Shown here piece after piece: positions 22,442 to 32,234 of a stretch of 56,326 nucleotides of DNA (positions within the stretch are counted from its first letter, which is position 1; each line of letters opens with the position of its first letter). This stretch comes from Ruminococcus sp. Its GTDB lineage: Bacteria > Bacillota > Clostridia > Oscillospirales > Ruminococcaceae. Location: contig JAFSBM010000200.1 of NCBI GenBank assembly GCA_017437285.1, forward strand, positions 1 through 56,326. Reading direction: 5' to 3'. A program made the position numbers and the translations under genes. The notes below the pieces were generated by a model, which saw nothing but the letters and a program-made list of their open reading frames with translations, was not told where the DNA came from and ran no database searches.

Positions 22442-24499
22442 CTATCCTTTTTTCGTCTTCCATTGCCAATTCGTCTTACCGTTGTAGGTGTTCTCCACTA
22501 CTTCCGGCAGAACGATCGTCTTTGTTCCGTTTCGAGTAAAAGAAATCGACTTACCTGAAAGCAAAGAAGTCAGCTGCGTTTCTGTCAGTTCCTTGCCAAA
22601 TACTTTGGAAAGAAACATTCCGCACTTTGCTGTGCAATAGAAACCGAATTTGCCTTTCTTCACTTCGCTGCCACACTTCGGGCAGTTTCCAATACTCTGC
22701 ATGGGCTTCACAAATGTCACGCTGCTGTCTGCACTGCCATAGCTGCTGCAAGTGCTGCGTACATAGTCCGTAATCTCCTGCATGAATGCAGCCGGATTAT
22801 ATGTGCCACGCTCGATCTGCTGGAGTTTCATTTCCCAGTCTGCTGTCAGCTTGGGGGACTTGACCTCCTCCGGCACAACGCTGATTAGAGTCACGCCCTT
22901 TTCTGTTGCAGAGATCTTCTTGCCTTTTCGCTGGATGTAACCGTGCTTTTCCAGAGCCTCGATGATACCGGCACGAGTAGCCGGTGTACCCAGACCTTTC
23001 TTTTCAGTTTCATCATTGTAATTGTCCTGTCCGGCGTGTTCCATCGCCGAAAGCAGCGTATCTTCTGTGTAAGATCGAGGGGGACTTGTCCAATGTTCTG
23101 CCTTTTCCGCAGTCACATTCGTGAACTTCATACCCTGCTGCAATACCGGCAGCGTCTGCTCCTGCTCCTCCGGTTCATCATCATCGCTTTTCTTCAACAC
23201 AGCCTTTGCTTTCTGATCGATTGCTTTCCAACCAATCTCAACCACTTCCTTGCCGGTTGCATAGAACAGTTTACCGTTACATGATGCTGTTACAGACATG
23301 TATGTGTACCGGTGTGGCATCGCAGTTGCACACATGAGCCGGAATGCGATAAGCAGCAGGATATTCCGCTGCTCCTCCGGCAATGCATTCAGATCTGCCT
23401 TTGCACCCGACATTGTAGGGATGATGGCATGGTGTCCAGTGACTTTTGCATTGTTGATACATCGTTTCACATCCGGCGTATATGCCGTATCCGGCACGAT
23501 CGCACGGAATGTGGATGCATTCAGAATTTCATTGATTACCGCTGTTGTACTTTCTTCCATATCGTCAGAAAGATACTGGCTGTCCGTTCGGGGGTAGGTT
23601 GCCAGCTTTGCCTCATACAGCCCCTGCATGGCATCGAGCGTCTGCTGTGCCGTATACCCGAACATCTTGTTTGCATCACGCTGCAATGTAGTCAGATCAT
23701 AAAGTTTCGGGGGATTGTCTTTCTTGTTTTCCTTCTTGACTTCTGTCAATTCCGCTGTGCTGCCATTGCAAGCAGCTGTCAGCTGTGCAGCTGCTGATTC
23801 ATCGTCAATGCGTTCAGACACTGCCACGAATTGTCCACAGTTCAGCTCTACGGTAAAATACTTCTGTTTCACGAAGTTCTTCACATCCGCATCACGCTTG
23901 ACGATCATCGCAAGAGTAGGCGTTTGCACACGACCGCTGTTCAGTCGTGTGTTGTACCGGACTGAAAAAAGACGAGAGAAGTTCATTCCGACAAGCCAGT
24001 CAGCTTTTGCACGGCTGAATCCGGCATTGAACAGACTGTTATACTTGCTGCTGGACTGCATCTGTGAAAGACCGGTACGGATTGCAGCAGCCTCCAGAGA
24101 GGATACCCACAAACGCATGACCGGCTTTTTGCATCCGCACAGGTTGTACACATACCGGAAGATACATTCGCCCTCCCGATCGGCGTCCGTAGCACAGATG
24201 ATGCCATCCACACGACTGTCCGCCATGAGCTGCTTGAGAACCATGAACTGCTCTTTGCTGCTGTCTGTGATTCGGAACTTCCAGCGTTCTGGAATCATGG
24301 GTAACTGCTCAAATGTCCACGGAGTTGCTGCCCACTCCTCACAGTAGTTGTCCGGTATCGATAAGCCGACCAGATGTCCATAGCACCATGATACGATATA
24401 GCCGTTGCCCTCTGTGTAGCCTTTACGCCTTGTAGTTGCCCCCACAACGGGGGCAATGGCGTTTGCCACAGAGGGCTTTTCTGCGATGATTAGTTTCAT
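22442..24499 (-). CDS. topB: DNA topoisomerase III (type IA)
   Basis: The 685-residue enzyme opens with MKLIIAEKPSVANAIAPVVG, the Toprim domain of type IA topoisomerases, with DADREGE near residue 104 providing the acidic metal site. The active-site tyrosine is in TYPRTDSQYL near residue 301. GRVQTPTLAMI near residue 202 is another hallmark. A C-terminal zinc-ribbon module (CPKCGSEVKKGKFGFYC) lies near 604-625. It relaxes or decatenates DNA by passing single strands. TopB of this kind is a constant member of Tn1549-type ICEs and probably resolves transfer or replication intermediates. Its ATG overlaps the TGA of the upstream gene. Confidence 0.95.
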   Translation of the reverse strand: MKLIIAEKPSVANAIAPVVGATTRRKGYTEGNGYIVSWCYGHLVGLSIPDNYCEEWAATPWTFEQLPMIPERWKFRITDSSKEQFMVLKQLMADSRVDGIICATDADREGECIFRYVYNLCGCKKPVMRLWVSSLEAAAIRTGLSQMQSSSKYNSLFNAGFSRAKADWLVGMNFSRLFSVRYNTRLNSGRVQTPTLAMIVKRDADVKNFVKQKYFTVELNCGQFVAVSERIDDESAAAQLTAACNGSTAELTEVKKENKKDNPPKLYDLTTLQRDANKMFGYTAQQTLDAMQGLYEAKLATYPRTDSQYLSDDMEESTTAVINEILNASTFRAIVPDTAYTPDVKRCINNAKVTGHHAIIPTMSGAKADLNALPEEQRNILLLIAFRLMCATAMPHRYTYMSVTASCNGKLFYATGKEVVEIGWKAIDQKAKAVLKKSDDDEPEEQEQTLPVLQQGMKFTNVTAEKAEHWTSPPRSYTEDTLLSAMEHAGQDNYNDETEKKGLGTPATRAGIIEALEKHGYIQRKGKKISATEKGVTLISVVPEEVKSPKLTADWEMKLQQIERGTYNPAAFMQEITDYVRSTCSSYGSADSSVTFVKPMQSIGNCPKCGSEVKKGKFGFYCTAKCGMFLSKVFGKELTETQLTSLLSGKSISFTRNGTKTIVLPEVVENTYNGKTNWQWKTKKG

Positions 24500-24891
24500 G
24501 ATTCACCGCCATATGTACTGGTGCTGGGTTCAGGGATGCTCGATGCAGCAGGAGCATCCTGTTCATCGCAAGCAAGGCTGATTGCCTGTGTTGCAGTCTC
24601 AACATCCAGAATATCAATCTTGTCACGAATCTGTCTACTCAGTTCCATGAACTTTGCAAGCTGTTCCGGCGTGAGCTTCTCCCCCTTGAACAGAACGGAT
24701 GAGACTTGACGCTGTACATCATCATGATACAGCTGCTCCTGAATTGCCTCCAGTGCCTTCAGCTGTTTGTTGATGTCCCTGATTTCGACTTTCAGTTCCT
24801 TTATTTTCTCCTCTTTCTTAGCTTTTGCTTTTTTCATGCGTCCGATTTCTGATTGCACACTCTTCAGTGTGTAGTTTTTTTCTTCACTCAT
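24496..24891 (-). CDS. Coiled-coil small protein (DUF4315-like position)
   Basis: The 131-residue protein has a long Lys/Glu coiled coil (about residues 8-55, SVQSEIGRMKKAKAKKEEKI onward) and a short LTPEQLAKFMEL segment, then a Ser/Pro-rich tail. The layout, coiled coil plus an LTPEELA-type motif, is like DUF4315 proteins, which sit at this place between the DUF4366 gene and topB in Tn1549-type elements. It is longer than those (about 80-90 residues). It overlaps topB by four bases and follows the surface protein by two. Probable conjugation accessory; function unknown. Confidence 0.68.
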   Translation of the reverse strand: MSEEKNYTLKSVQSEIGRMKKAKAKKEEKIKELKVEIRDINKQLKALEAIQEQLYHDDVQRQVSSVLFKGEKLTPEQLAKFMELSRQIRDKIDILDVETATQAISLACDEQDAPAASSIPEPSTSTYGGES

Positions 24892-24893
24892 GA

Positions 24894-27023
24894 TTATTCC
24901 TCCTCTACAATTGTTTTCTGAAAGAGATCAGCGATTTCTGCCGGATAAGCAAGACTACCGCCTGTTTCATCTCCGAACACTGTGCTGTCACCAAACTCAA
25001 AATTTCCTGTGAAGATCGCCTTGGGAGCATCCGGATGGATGGAGTTTGCATTAAGTACAGTCAGGATGTTTTGCTGATAATATGCATAATCGGGGGCAAG
25101 TCTGACTGTCTCATCAAAATTTGATACAGTCTTCTTCCCGATCACGCTGAGATTGGCAAGTGACACTGTGTTTGATACATAGTGACCGTTGCTTTCTACA
25201 CCATCGCAACCAATGATACCGCCAGCAATACCAGCTTTGAGCAGTACGCCGTCTTCATCGTATTCACCGATGGTAAGATTCAATTCGTTCGCATAGCAGT
25301 TGGTGATCATTGCGGTCTCTGCATTCGTACTGCCTTCTCCAACAATACCGCCTCCTGCTACTTCTGATGACAGGATGATGTTGCGAGCAACACAGCCCTG
25401 AATGCTGCCACCGTAATACACCGGCAACTCCTTGCCAGTCGGATCGTGCATCTTTGCACCGCTGCCACTTCCTGCAATGCCACCAGCGTTAAAGATCTTG
25501 CCTTGTGCAGAGTAATAATATACGCCACTATTTGTTACGCTTGCAGGCTTTCCGGAAATGCCACCAGCGTACAGAAAATAATCATCCAGATATGCGAAAA
25601 TTCCGAAGTCTGTCACATAGCAGTTCTCGATCTGACCACCAAGACCAGTGATGGCACCAATTGCATATTCAGCAGATTTTGTCGGTTCGATCACAAGCGG
25701 TTCTGTCGGTTCAGTGATGGGATTGCCGTTTTCATCGTACTCTACAAGATCAGGCGGTACAACAACCGGAGCCGTTACGACTTCAGTTGCCGGTTGATTT
25801 GTATCAGCCTTGGGATACTGTGCATATATCGCTGAATGTGATACAGTGCAATGCTGGATGAGCGTTTCACCAGTTTCATAAGTTTTGCCGTCTTCAGCTG
25901 TGTACTGGTAGTTATATACCTCAGCTGCAATGAATCCGTAGTTTTTGTACTCGATGGAGTCAATGAAAGAACTTTGAATGTTTACATTTTTGATAACGGC
26001 ACCGGACACCTTTCCGAATAAAGGTGCTGTCAGATTGGTAATCAGAAAGCCGTTTCCATCATATTCAAAGTATTCCGCAGTCGGATCATCCTTCAGCTCA
26101 TTGATTGTATCAATTGGCTTGTGGGCTGCCCATGAAGGAAATGTAATATCCGCAATCTGCCTAAAGTAGCCTCTTGCTTTTTCCTCAGCCATAAGTTCCA
26201 GCTGATCATAGTAGTCAATCAAATACGGATCTTCTTTTGTTCCGCTGCCACCGCCGTACTTCACCAGCACACGATACAGCTTTGTATCAGCTGTGAACGT
26301 GTATGTAGCACCGCCATAGTATTCAATCTGCTTTCCGTCCGGAACAGTACTGAATCCCCATGTGTATCCAGATACATGAGTGAAAAAATCAGTTTTATCA
26401 AACTCTGGCAGTGTGATCTGTGCTGCACCATCTACGACCGCACCTTTCAGCTGCAAATCTTCTGTTGGTACTGCTGAATAAGATCGATCAATAGATACTG
26501 TGATCTGTTGTACATCGTCAGCAATCTCTACTTGTTCTGGGACGATCATACCATCCTCGGCAGCGTTTCCAGCCGGTTGAACATTGGTTTCAGTATTTGC
26601 ATTGGAGGCTCCCATCTTGCTGCCAAGACCGAATGCCAGAACTCCAACCAGCAGTATACCACCGGCAATTCCCATAAGCATCACAGGAGAGTTCTTTTTC
26701 TTTTTCCGTTTGGTAGAGCGATCTTTCATACAATCGATCGTGATTTCGCCCTGTGCAATCTTCTTGGCATCTTCCCTGTCAATATAGCTTTGGAACGCAT
26801 CGTCTTGTGTATTTGCGTAGATCTCTGTTTCTACCGCATATACAGTGTATTCAGCAGCTATTGCTTTCGGCTTGTATTTCAGACAATAATCCTGATACTG
26901 TCCGTTCTTCATAAGGAATTCTTTGGTCAGATTCGGAGTGGAATCTGACTGTTCAAGTACAACAAAGATGTCCTTTTCCTCGTCTTTTCGAGATTGCAAA
27001 TGCACTTTGCAAAAATAATACAT
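24894..27023 (-). CDS. Membrane-anchored surface protein with GLUG-like repeats
   Basis: This 709-residue protein has a cytoplasmic N-terminus of about 110 residues with a basic KRKKKK stop, one membrane helix (about 114-134) and a large outer part. From about residue 345 the outer part is a run of GGISG, GGIAGSGSG, GGGIVGEG and GGIIGCDG turns, the pattern of GLUG-type beta-helix repeats found in bacterial adhesins. It takes the place of the smaller DUF4366 protein of Tn1549-type elements. It may form mating contacts on the donor surface; this is inference. Its ATG overlaps the stop of the upstream gene (TAATG) and the next gene starts two bases after it, so the group is tightly coupled. Confidence 0.75.
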   Translation of the reverse strand: MYYFCKVHLQSRKDEEKDIFVVLEQSDSTPNLTKEFLMKNGQYQDYCLKYKPKAIAAEYTVYAVETEIYANTQDDAFQSYIDREDAKKIAQGEITIDCMKDRSTKRKKKKNSPVMLMGIAGGILLVGVLAFGLGSKMGASNANTETNVQPAGNAAEDGMIVPEQVEIADDVQQITVSIDRSYSAVPTEDLQLKGAVVDGAAQITLPEFDKTDFFTHVSGYTWGFSTVPDGKQIEYYGGATYTFTADTKLYRVLVKYGGGSGTKEDPYLIDYYDQLELMAEEKARGYFRQIADITFPSWAAHKPIDTINELKDDPTAEYFEYDGNGFLITNLTAPLFGKVSGAVIKNVNIQSSFIDSIEYKNYGFIAAEVYNYQYTAEDGKTYETGETLIQHCTVSHSAIYAQYPKADTNQPATEVVTAPVVVPPDLVEYDENGNPITEPTEPLVIEPTKSAEYAIGAITGLGGQIENCYVTDFGIFAYLDDYFLYAGGISGKPASVTNSGVYYYSAQGKIFNAGGIAGSGSGAKMHDPTGKELPVYYGGSIQGCVARNIILSSEVAGGGIVGEGSTNAETAMITNCYANELNLTIGEYDEDGVLLKAGIAGGIIGCDGVESNGHYVSNTVSLANLSVIGKKTVSNFDETVRLAPDYAYYQQNILTVLNANSIHPDAPKAIFTGNFEFGDSTVFGDETGGSLAYPAEIADLFQKTIVEEE

Positions 27024-27352
27024 TACAATTTTTCCCTCGCTTTCTTCCGTTCACGGATGATCATAACTGTGCAGAAACCACCTACGACAAGCAGAATCCA
27101 CAGATCTATCCAATAGAAACGCCACTCAAGAGTTTCGGTCTCTGCAACATCAGTCGCAGTTTCGACCATTTCAGATTGACTTGTTTCAGAATGGCTGACA
27201 TTGGAATCCGATTGGTTTACTCTGCTGAAAACAAAATTGCCAATTAAGAAAATGACTGTGATGCAAGCGATCAGCGTGAACAGTTTATTCTTGTTAGTAA
27301 AGTTTTTGACTTTCTTTACTCGCTCTTTATGTTTCTGTAGTTGCTTTCCCAT
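27023..27352 (-). CDS. Two-helix membrane protein of the transfer operon
   Basis: The 109-residue protein has a Lys-rich start (MGKQLQKHKERVKKVKNFTN), one membrane helix (about 24-43), a Ser/Glu/Thr-rich outer segment of about 35 residues and a second helix (about 80-100) with a basic end. AGGAGG lies a few bases before the ATG. Placed between the large coiled-coil membrane protein and the GLUG surface protein and coupled to the latter, it is most likely a structural accessory of the mating channel. No family was recognised. Confidence 0.7.
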   Translation of the reverse strand: MGKQLQKHKERVKKVKNFTNKNKLFTLIACITVIFLIGNFVFSRVNQSDSNVSHSETSQSEMVETATDVAETETLEWRFYWIDLWILLVVGGFCTVMIIRERKKAREKL

Positions 27353-27370
27353 TCGTTCCTCCTTTATCCT

Positions 27371-29254
27371 TTATGTTGTTTCTGAAGTAAGTTCTGAATT
27401 ATTCTGGAATCCCAGCTCAGTGAGATCTACCCACTCTTTTTCTGCATCTGTAAATCCCAGTGCATTCATAACATCTTCCTTATTGTAAAAAAACAGTCCG
27501 AGTGAATGCAGCGTGTGATTCAGATCACATTTATATACAGTGGTTTCGATTGTTGCAGGCGTGGAATTGAGAGCTGCATTGGCAGCCTCATATTCAGCCC
27601 CCAGCTTTTCCTTCATCGTGTTTCCATTGTTAGTGTAGTCGATATCGTACCTGTTATATTTCGTAATCCATGCGTTTACAGCTGGAACGATGTAATTGTT
27701 CCAGTATGCAATTTGTCCGTTGCTGACTGGGATTTTATTATAATAGTAGTACAACATATCGGCAATTGGCAACCAGTCATTAAAGGCAGCAGCAGCTTTG
27801 TTATTCGCCTCTAACGCATCAGAATATGCTGGATTTGGACTGTACTCTATGTGTGCTGTGCAGTTTGCGGATGGGCATTGTTGACCAGTATATGTTGTGT
27901 CACTATAGCTAACGCATTTAGATACAATCGTGTCGAAAGTGTCCTGTGTGTAGGTTACACCATAGATTGCATTTTCTGTGCCATTAGCAGTGTTCTGAAT
28001 TTTTTGCAGATACACATAGGCAATTGCAATTCCTTCTTGCTCTGTAATACCAAGAATCCATTGACTCTTCAGTGCTCCACGATAAGTGTCAGAGGCGTAG
28101 GCTTTGTTGTATATTGTCAATGTATCATCTGCTTTTGTGCGTTCCATATACACAAGATCGCTATGTCCCAAGTCAGAGTAGCTGTAGTACATAGAATCAA
28201 TTATTCCATTGAATCCATCACGTTGTGCTTGAACTGCGATATTGAAGTAGTTCAATGCCTCTTGATACTCTGCGGATACATCAGTAAGTCCGGCAGCACC
28301 GGTATATGCAGCTTTATCTGTATTATCTCCGGCAAAAATGATTGCCACAGTGCCGGCAATCAGCAGACATAAGATGATCAGAAATACAAACACCCAAAAC
28401 AACGGATTCATAACGGCAGCTACGGCATGAGCAGCGATGTTGCCAGCAACTCGAGCAGCTGTTGTTATTACTTTAACCGCTGTTGTGGCAGTGCGGTATA
28501 TCAGTCTTCCGCTGCCTCTGACAACCGTACCAGTAGTTTTAATGGTTCGCTGTGTTGTCTTGATCGATCTTCCCACAGTTTTGATACCACGCACACCTTT
28601 TTTGGCAGTGCCATATCCAAGTCGAAGAGCTTCCATGCCAGTGTCTGATACGTCTTCCTTTGTGATCGACTTATCAAGAGGATTTACCTTTGTTGCAGTC
28701 GATTTTATTGTGGATACAACACCGCCTTTGATGATACTGACTGGTGCGATAGCAGCTTTTTTGACAATCGTCTTTGCAGCAGTTCCAAGCCGTCCAGTTG
28801 CTTTTTCAGTGGACTCACGCAGCGTAGATACTACTTCGCCGTGCCTTTCGGTAAGATGATGCACTTCATCACGTTTTCTTTTCAGATCAGACAGTTGGCG
28901 AGAATGCTTATACATCGTGTGGTTGAGATCGCTTCGCTCAGACTGTAATGAGTTGTACTCATTTACCAGTGCTATTCGGGCATCATCAGATTCATCTATA
29001 CTGCCCAGTTTCTTTTGGATCTCATCCATGCGTGAGTTTAGATCTTGTAATTGCTTTTCAAGTTTTTCGTGTTCTTCTTCGACCTTTTTGATGTAGCGAT
29101 CGATGACCTGATTTAGATCCTCAAGTTCATCTTGAAGTCCCTCACCGGAGTTGTCATTCAGATCATCGCTATCTAACCATTCTTCCAGTCGATTCTGCAC
29201 CGTATTGATTCTCTGATCGATGGAATCCAAAGCTTGGTTCATGTCTTTTGCCAT
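27371..29254 (-). CDS. Coiled-coil membrane protein of the transfer apparatus
   Basis: The 627-residue protein starts at ATG 29254 (MAKDMNQALDSIDQRI), preceded by GAGGGTGAG. Residues 1-160 form a long coiled coil. Residues 160-270 are Ala/Lys/Thr-rich with repeated KTTQRTIKTTGTV-type segments. One membrane helix follows at about 280-305, then an outer domain of about 320 residues. The architecture and position after VirB4 match the CD1107/CD1108-type proteins of Tn1549-like elements. Those carry a peptidoglycan hydrolase outside; here I cannot see an NlpC/P60, CHAP or lysozyme catalytic motif. It may have lost lytic activity or use an unrecognised fold. Confidence 0.72.
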   Translation of the reverse strand: MAKDMNQALDSIDQRINTVQNRLEEWLDSDDLNDNSGEGLQDELEDLNQVIDRYIKKVEEEHEKLEKQLQDLNSRMDEIQKKLGSIDESDDARIALVNEYNSLQSERSDLNHTMYKHSRQLSDLKRKRDEVHHLTERHGEVVSTLRESTEKATGRLGTAAKTIVKKAAIAPVSIIKGGVVSTIKSTATKVNPLDKSITKEDVSDTGMEALRLGYGTAKKGVRGIKTVGRSIKTTQRTIKTTGTVVRGSGRLIYRTATTAVKVITTAARVAGNIAAHAVAAVMNPLFWVFVFLIILCLLIAGTVAIIFAGDNTDKAAYTGAAGLTDVSAEYQEALNYFNIAVQAQRDGFNGIIDSMYYSYSDLGHSDLVYMERTKADDTLTIYNKAYASDTYRGALKSQWILGITEQEGIAIAYVYLQKIQNTANGTENAIYGVTYTQDTFDTIVSKCVSYSDTTYTGQQCPSANCTAHIEYSPNPAYSDALEANNKAAAAFNDWLPIADMLYYYYNKIPVSNGQIAYWNNYIVPAVNAWITKYNRYDIDYTNNGNTMKEKLGAEYEAANAALNSTPATIETTVYKCDLNHTLHSLGLFFYNKEDVMNALGFTDAEKEWVDLTELGFQNNSELTSETT

Positions 29255-29285
29255 CGGTCTCACCCTCTTTCTTTACTGAAAAGAA

Positions 29286-31790
29286 TTAAGATACTACGGT
29301 GATTTCTTCTTTCAGTTTGTCAAGATCTTCACCGAACTTTGTAGAGATAATCTGGTACAGGTGTGTATTTGTCGGGAACTTGTTCTCAAAAGGAATCGTG
29401 CCATATTCATCTGCATAAATCAGACCGCTGCCCTGACGTGCATTTGTAACATACATCATCGTCTCATGACTGATATTGAGCAGCTGTGCCAGCTGTTCAC
29501 GATCAGTCGCATTCTGCGAAAGCATCACCACAAACTGTGTGTTTGAAAGCATCGTCCTTGCCAATTCGGAACGTAACAGATCTTCTACATTCTGCGTGAT
29601 GCCGGTCGGAATTCCGCCCCACTTTCTTGCACGTTTGTAGAGTTCGTAGAAGAAGTTTGCGGACTGCTCTGACTTGAAGAGAAGATACATCTCATCGATG
29701 TAAATTCGTGTTCCTACACCTCTTGCACGGTTTTTCGCCACTCTGTCCCAAAGATTCTCCAACACAATCATCATGCCGAGAGTCTGCAAATTCTTACCCA
29801 ATTCCTTGATGTCGTACACCACAATACGCTTGTTGATATTGACATTGGAAGGATTGGCGAATACATTCATCGAGCCGTGTACATACAAATGCAGTGTCTG
29901 ACGCAAGTACGCTACAGCAGACTTTGTTTCATCCGCAGCAGTCTGTTCGTACTCTTCCAGTTCTGCATAGTATTCTTTCAGCGTGGGAGCCTTGTGCTTT
30001 TTGTAGACAATGTGCATTACATTGTCGATGATGGTTTTCTGAATAGGTGTGATTTCTACATTTCCCAAGATCGAGGAGAAGAAGGAAAGCAGGAAGTCCA
30101 GCTTTGCCTTAATGGGATTGTATTCCTTATCATCCTTATCCGGATTCTCCGTCAAGTCAAGTGGATTGATATGTGTAGCCGAATTCTCAGAAATGTAGAC
30201 AACCTCACCGCCGAGCAGTTCCGCCAGTGCGGTATACTCACGCTCCGGATCGAGAATCAGGATTTCATCATTTGTTGCGAGAATGGAGTAAATCATCTCC
30301 AGCTTTGCCAGAAAGCTTTTACCAGAACCCGGAACGCCAAAAATAAAGCCGTTTGGATTTTTCAGTCGCTTTCTGTCAAACATGATGATATTGTGCGTCA
30401 TAACATTCTGTCCGTAGTACAGACCACCTTCATGAAGAAGTTCACGGCTGTTGAACGGCATGAATGCAGCAGTCGATTCAGATGACATAGTACGTCTGAC
30501 CTGAATGTTGTGTTCTTTATCGATTGAGAAGGAATTGCCAATTGGAATAACGCTTGCAAATGCCTGTTCCTGTCTATAGGGTGCGTTGATCGGTTCAATC
30601 TGGTGTTTACGCAGCACGATCTGGATTGCTTCTGTATTCTTCTGGAGTTCGTCATAGCTGTCCGCTGTCACCATAATCAGGAACTGACATAATGTCATCT
30701 TCTGATTACGTTCACGAAGATCTTCCAAAAACTCTTGTGCCTGAGCCTTATCGATAGCAAGCTGTGTACCCTCGATCGGATCAACGAAGGCACCCTTAGC
30801 ACTGCTGGCTGCACGATTGATTTTGGTGATCTCCTCCTGCTTCATATCGGTCAGTTTACGCTGAAGCAGTGTAAGAGCTTCAGTCTGCTCTACAAACTCT
30901 ATGTTTTCGCTGATAATGACTGACTGGTTCAACTCAATGATATCCTTGTATATTGTATCCATGATAGACTGAGGCAGTCTCTTGAAATACAAGCAACGAG
31001 CAAACTTGTCGTTGAACATAAAGTAGTCTTTCTTGAACTCAAAGTAGTCTGGACAGCAAAGCATTTTTTCCGCTTTTCTTGCGAATTCTTCACGAGATAT
31101 AGAAGTGATTTTTGAGTCTACATCACGCAGAATATCTGCCATCAGTCTGACACGCTGGTTAGCTGTCAGTGCGATCAGCTCGGTGCCGAGCCGGTTAAGA
31201 CAGCTAATCAGATGAGCCTCAATGTTGAAGAATCTTGTGTTTGCTGTCTCGAAATTGATTGCTGATACTGTAACTGTAATAAATTTCCGGCATTGCAAGC
31301 CGTTCTGTCCATGCATGATTTTATCATGCAGGATGCCATTGAATTCATGTCGTTCGCTGTTTAAGCCGTCTGGTTTATCCTTCAGCAGTAGGCGGTTTTC
31401 AAACTCATCTTTGTTAATCTTGCTGTTCATAATTGTGAGCTGGACGCTGATTGAACTGTCAAATCCGTTGAGCAGATCGATGAACAGCTGCATCTTTTCA
31501 AGCTGCTGCTGTCTCGTTAGTGCGGAGTAGTTCACATCCGGTACAAGATAGGTTTTAGAATACAGATTTGTGGTCTGTTTATCTACTCTAATGTTGCTCT
31601 TCAGCAGCATGACATAGTTGCTGACAAAGCATTCATAGGGCATGGTCTGGATTGTGGTACGCTTAATTTTTCGCTTTTCCTTTTGTACCTTTTCACGCTT
31701 TTGCGATTTTTTCAGATCTGCTTCACGCTCTTTGTCAAGAACCTTTGCAGACTTTCGGTCTGTTTTCTCTGCCACTCCTTTTACCTCCAT
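29286..31790 (-). CDS. VirB4/TraE-type conjugation ATPase
   Basis: The 834-residue ATPase powers the type IV secretion channel from the cytoplasmic face. Walker A is GVPGSGKSF near residue 485 and Walker B is RIYIDEM near 694, followed by KRARKWGG and TQNVEDLL, typical of VirB4. The N-terminal half (about 50-450) is the usual substrate- and channel-contacting domain. The start may be the ATG at 31790, which overlaps prgI by ten bases, or a GTG at 31775 placed eight bases after GGAGG, which would remove the overlap. It is coupled to prgI and precedes the coiled-coil membrane protein. Confidence 0.93.
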   Translation of the reverse strand: MEVKGVAEKTDRKSAKVLDKEREADLKKSQKREKVQKEKRKIKRTTIQTMPYECFVSNYVMLLKSNIRVDKQTTNLYSKTYLVPDVNYSALTRQQQLEKMQLFIDLLNGFDSSISVQLTIMNSKINKDEFENRLLLKDKPDGLNSERHEFNGILHDKIMHGQNGLQCRKFITVTVSAINFETANTRFFNIEAHLISCLNRLGTELIALTANQRVRLMADILRDVDSKITSISREEFARKAEKMLCCPDYFEFKKDYFMFNDKFARCLYFKRLPQSIMDTIYKDIIELNQSVIISENIEFVEQTEALTLLQRKLTDMKQEEITKINRAASSAKGAFVDPIEGTQLAIDKAQAQEFLEDLRERNQKMTLCQFLIMVTADSYDELQKNTEAIQIVLRKHQIEPINAPYRQEQAFASVIPIGNSFSIDKEHNIQVRRTMSSESTAAFMPFNSRELLHEGGLYYGQNVMTHNIIMFDRKRLKNPNGFIFGVPGSGKSFLAKLEMIYSILATNDEILILDPEREYTALAELLGGEVVYISENSATHINPLDLTENPDKDDKEYNPIKAKLDFLLSFFSSILGNVEITPIQKTIIDNVMHIVYKKHKAPTLKEYYAELEEYEQTAADETKSAVAYLRQTLHLYVHGSMNVFANPSNVNINKRIVVYDIKELGKNLQTLGMMIVLENLWDRVAKNRARGVGTRIYIDEMYLLFKSEQSANFFYELYKRARKWGGIPTGITQNVEDLLRSELARTMLSNTQFVVMLSQNATDREQLAQLLNISHETMMYVTNARQGSGLIYADEYGTIPFENKFPTNTHLYQIISTKFGEDLDKLKEEITVVS

Positions 31791-32179
31791 TCTTCCTCTA
31801 TTTCAAATTCGCCGTTATCAATGCGTTGCTGCTCGATGTCCCTTGCGATCATTTCTGTGTGCAGTTCATGGAATAAGTTGACATCTGTATCCTCGTACAC
31901 TCGCCTCTGCGGAAGAAAATTGAACGCAAGGACGGATTTAGCCAAATCCTCAAATTTCATATCCATGAATGTTATCCAGCCGTATCCAAGTATCGGAGCG
32001 ACAGCAACGATAATGATCCACGGCAGAATATCCGCCGGAATGAACTTGCTGCCGAATACGCCTAATGGAACGCCAACGAGTAATGCACCAGCAAGTGAAA
32101 TGATCTGTCGTACTGACAGATTTGCGACCAGCTTACTTTTGTAGTCTTTAATTTCAGCTGGAATTTTTACTTCAATCAT
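31781..32179 (-). CDS. prgI: PrgI family protein (VirB3-like)
   Basis: The 132-residue protein begins MIEVKIPAEIKDYKSKLVAN and has two membrane helices (about 25-45 and 50-70), the PrgI pattern. PrgI is the VirB3-like partner of VirB4 in Gram-positive conjugation systems and anchors the ATPase to the membrane channel. GGAAAGGAACAG precedes the ATG. It overlaps the virB4 frame by ten bases. The spacer upstream (32180-32234) carries copies of both dispersed motifs of this element. Confidence 0.88.
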   Translation of the reverse strand: MIEVKIPAEIKDYKSKLVANLSVRQIISLAGALLVGVPLGVFGSKFIPADILPWIIIVAVAPILGYGWITFMDMKFEDLAKSVLAFNFLPQRRVYEDTDVNLFHELHTEMIARDIEQQRIDNGEFEIEEEWR

Positions 32180-32198
32180 CTCTGTTCCTTTCCGAATG

Positions 32199-32212
32199 TG
32201 CTATATGTATCA
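32199..32212 (+). repeat. 14-bp dispersed motif, copy 2
   Basis: TGCTATATGTATCA in the spacer between virB6 and prgI, within a longer imperfect inverted repeat (AATGTG...CACATT, 32196-32217). An 11-bp A-rich word starts twelve bases later (32224-32234). Confidence 0.62.
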
Positions 32213-32234
32213 CATTTCTATACTGAAAAAGAAA

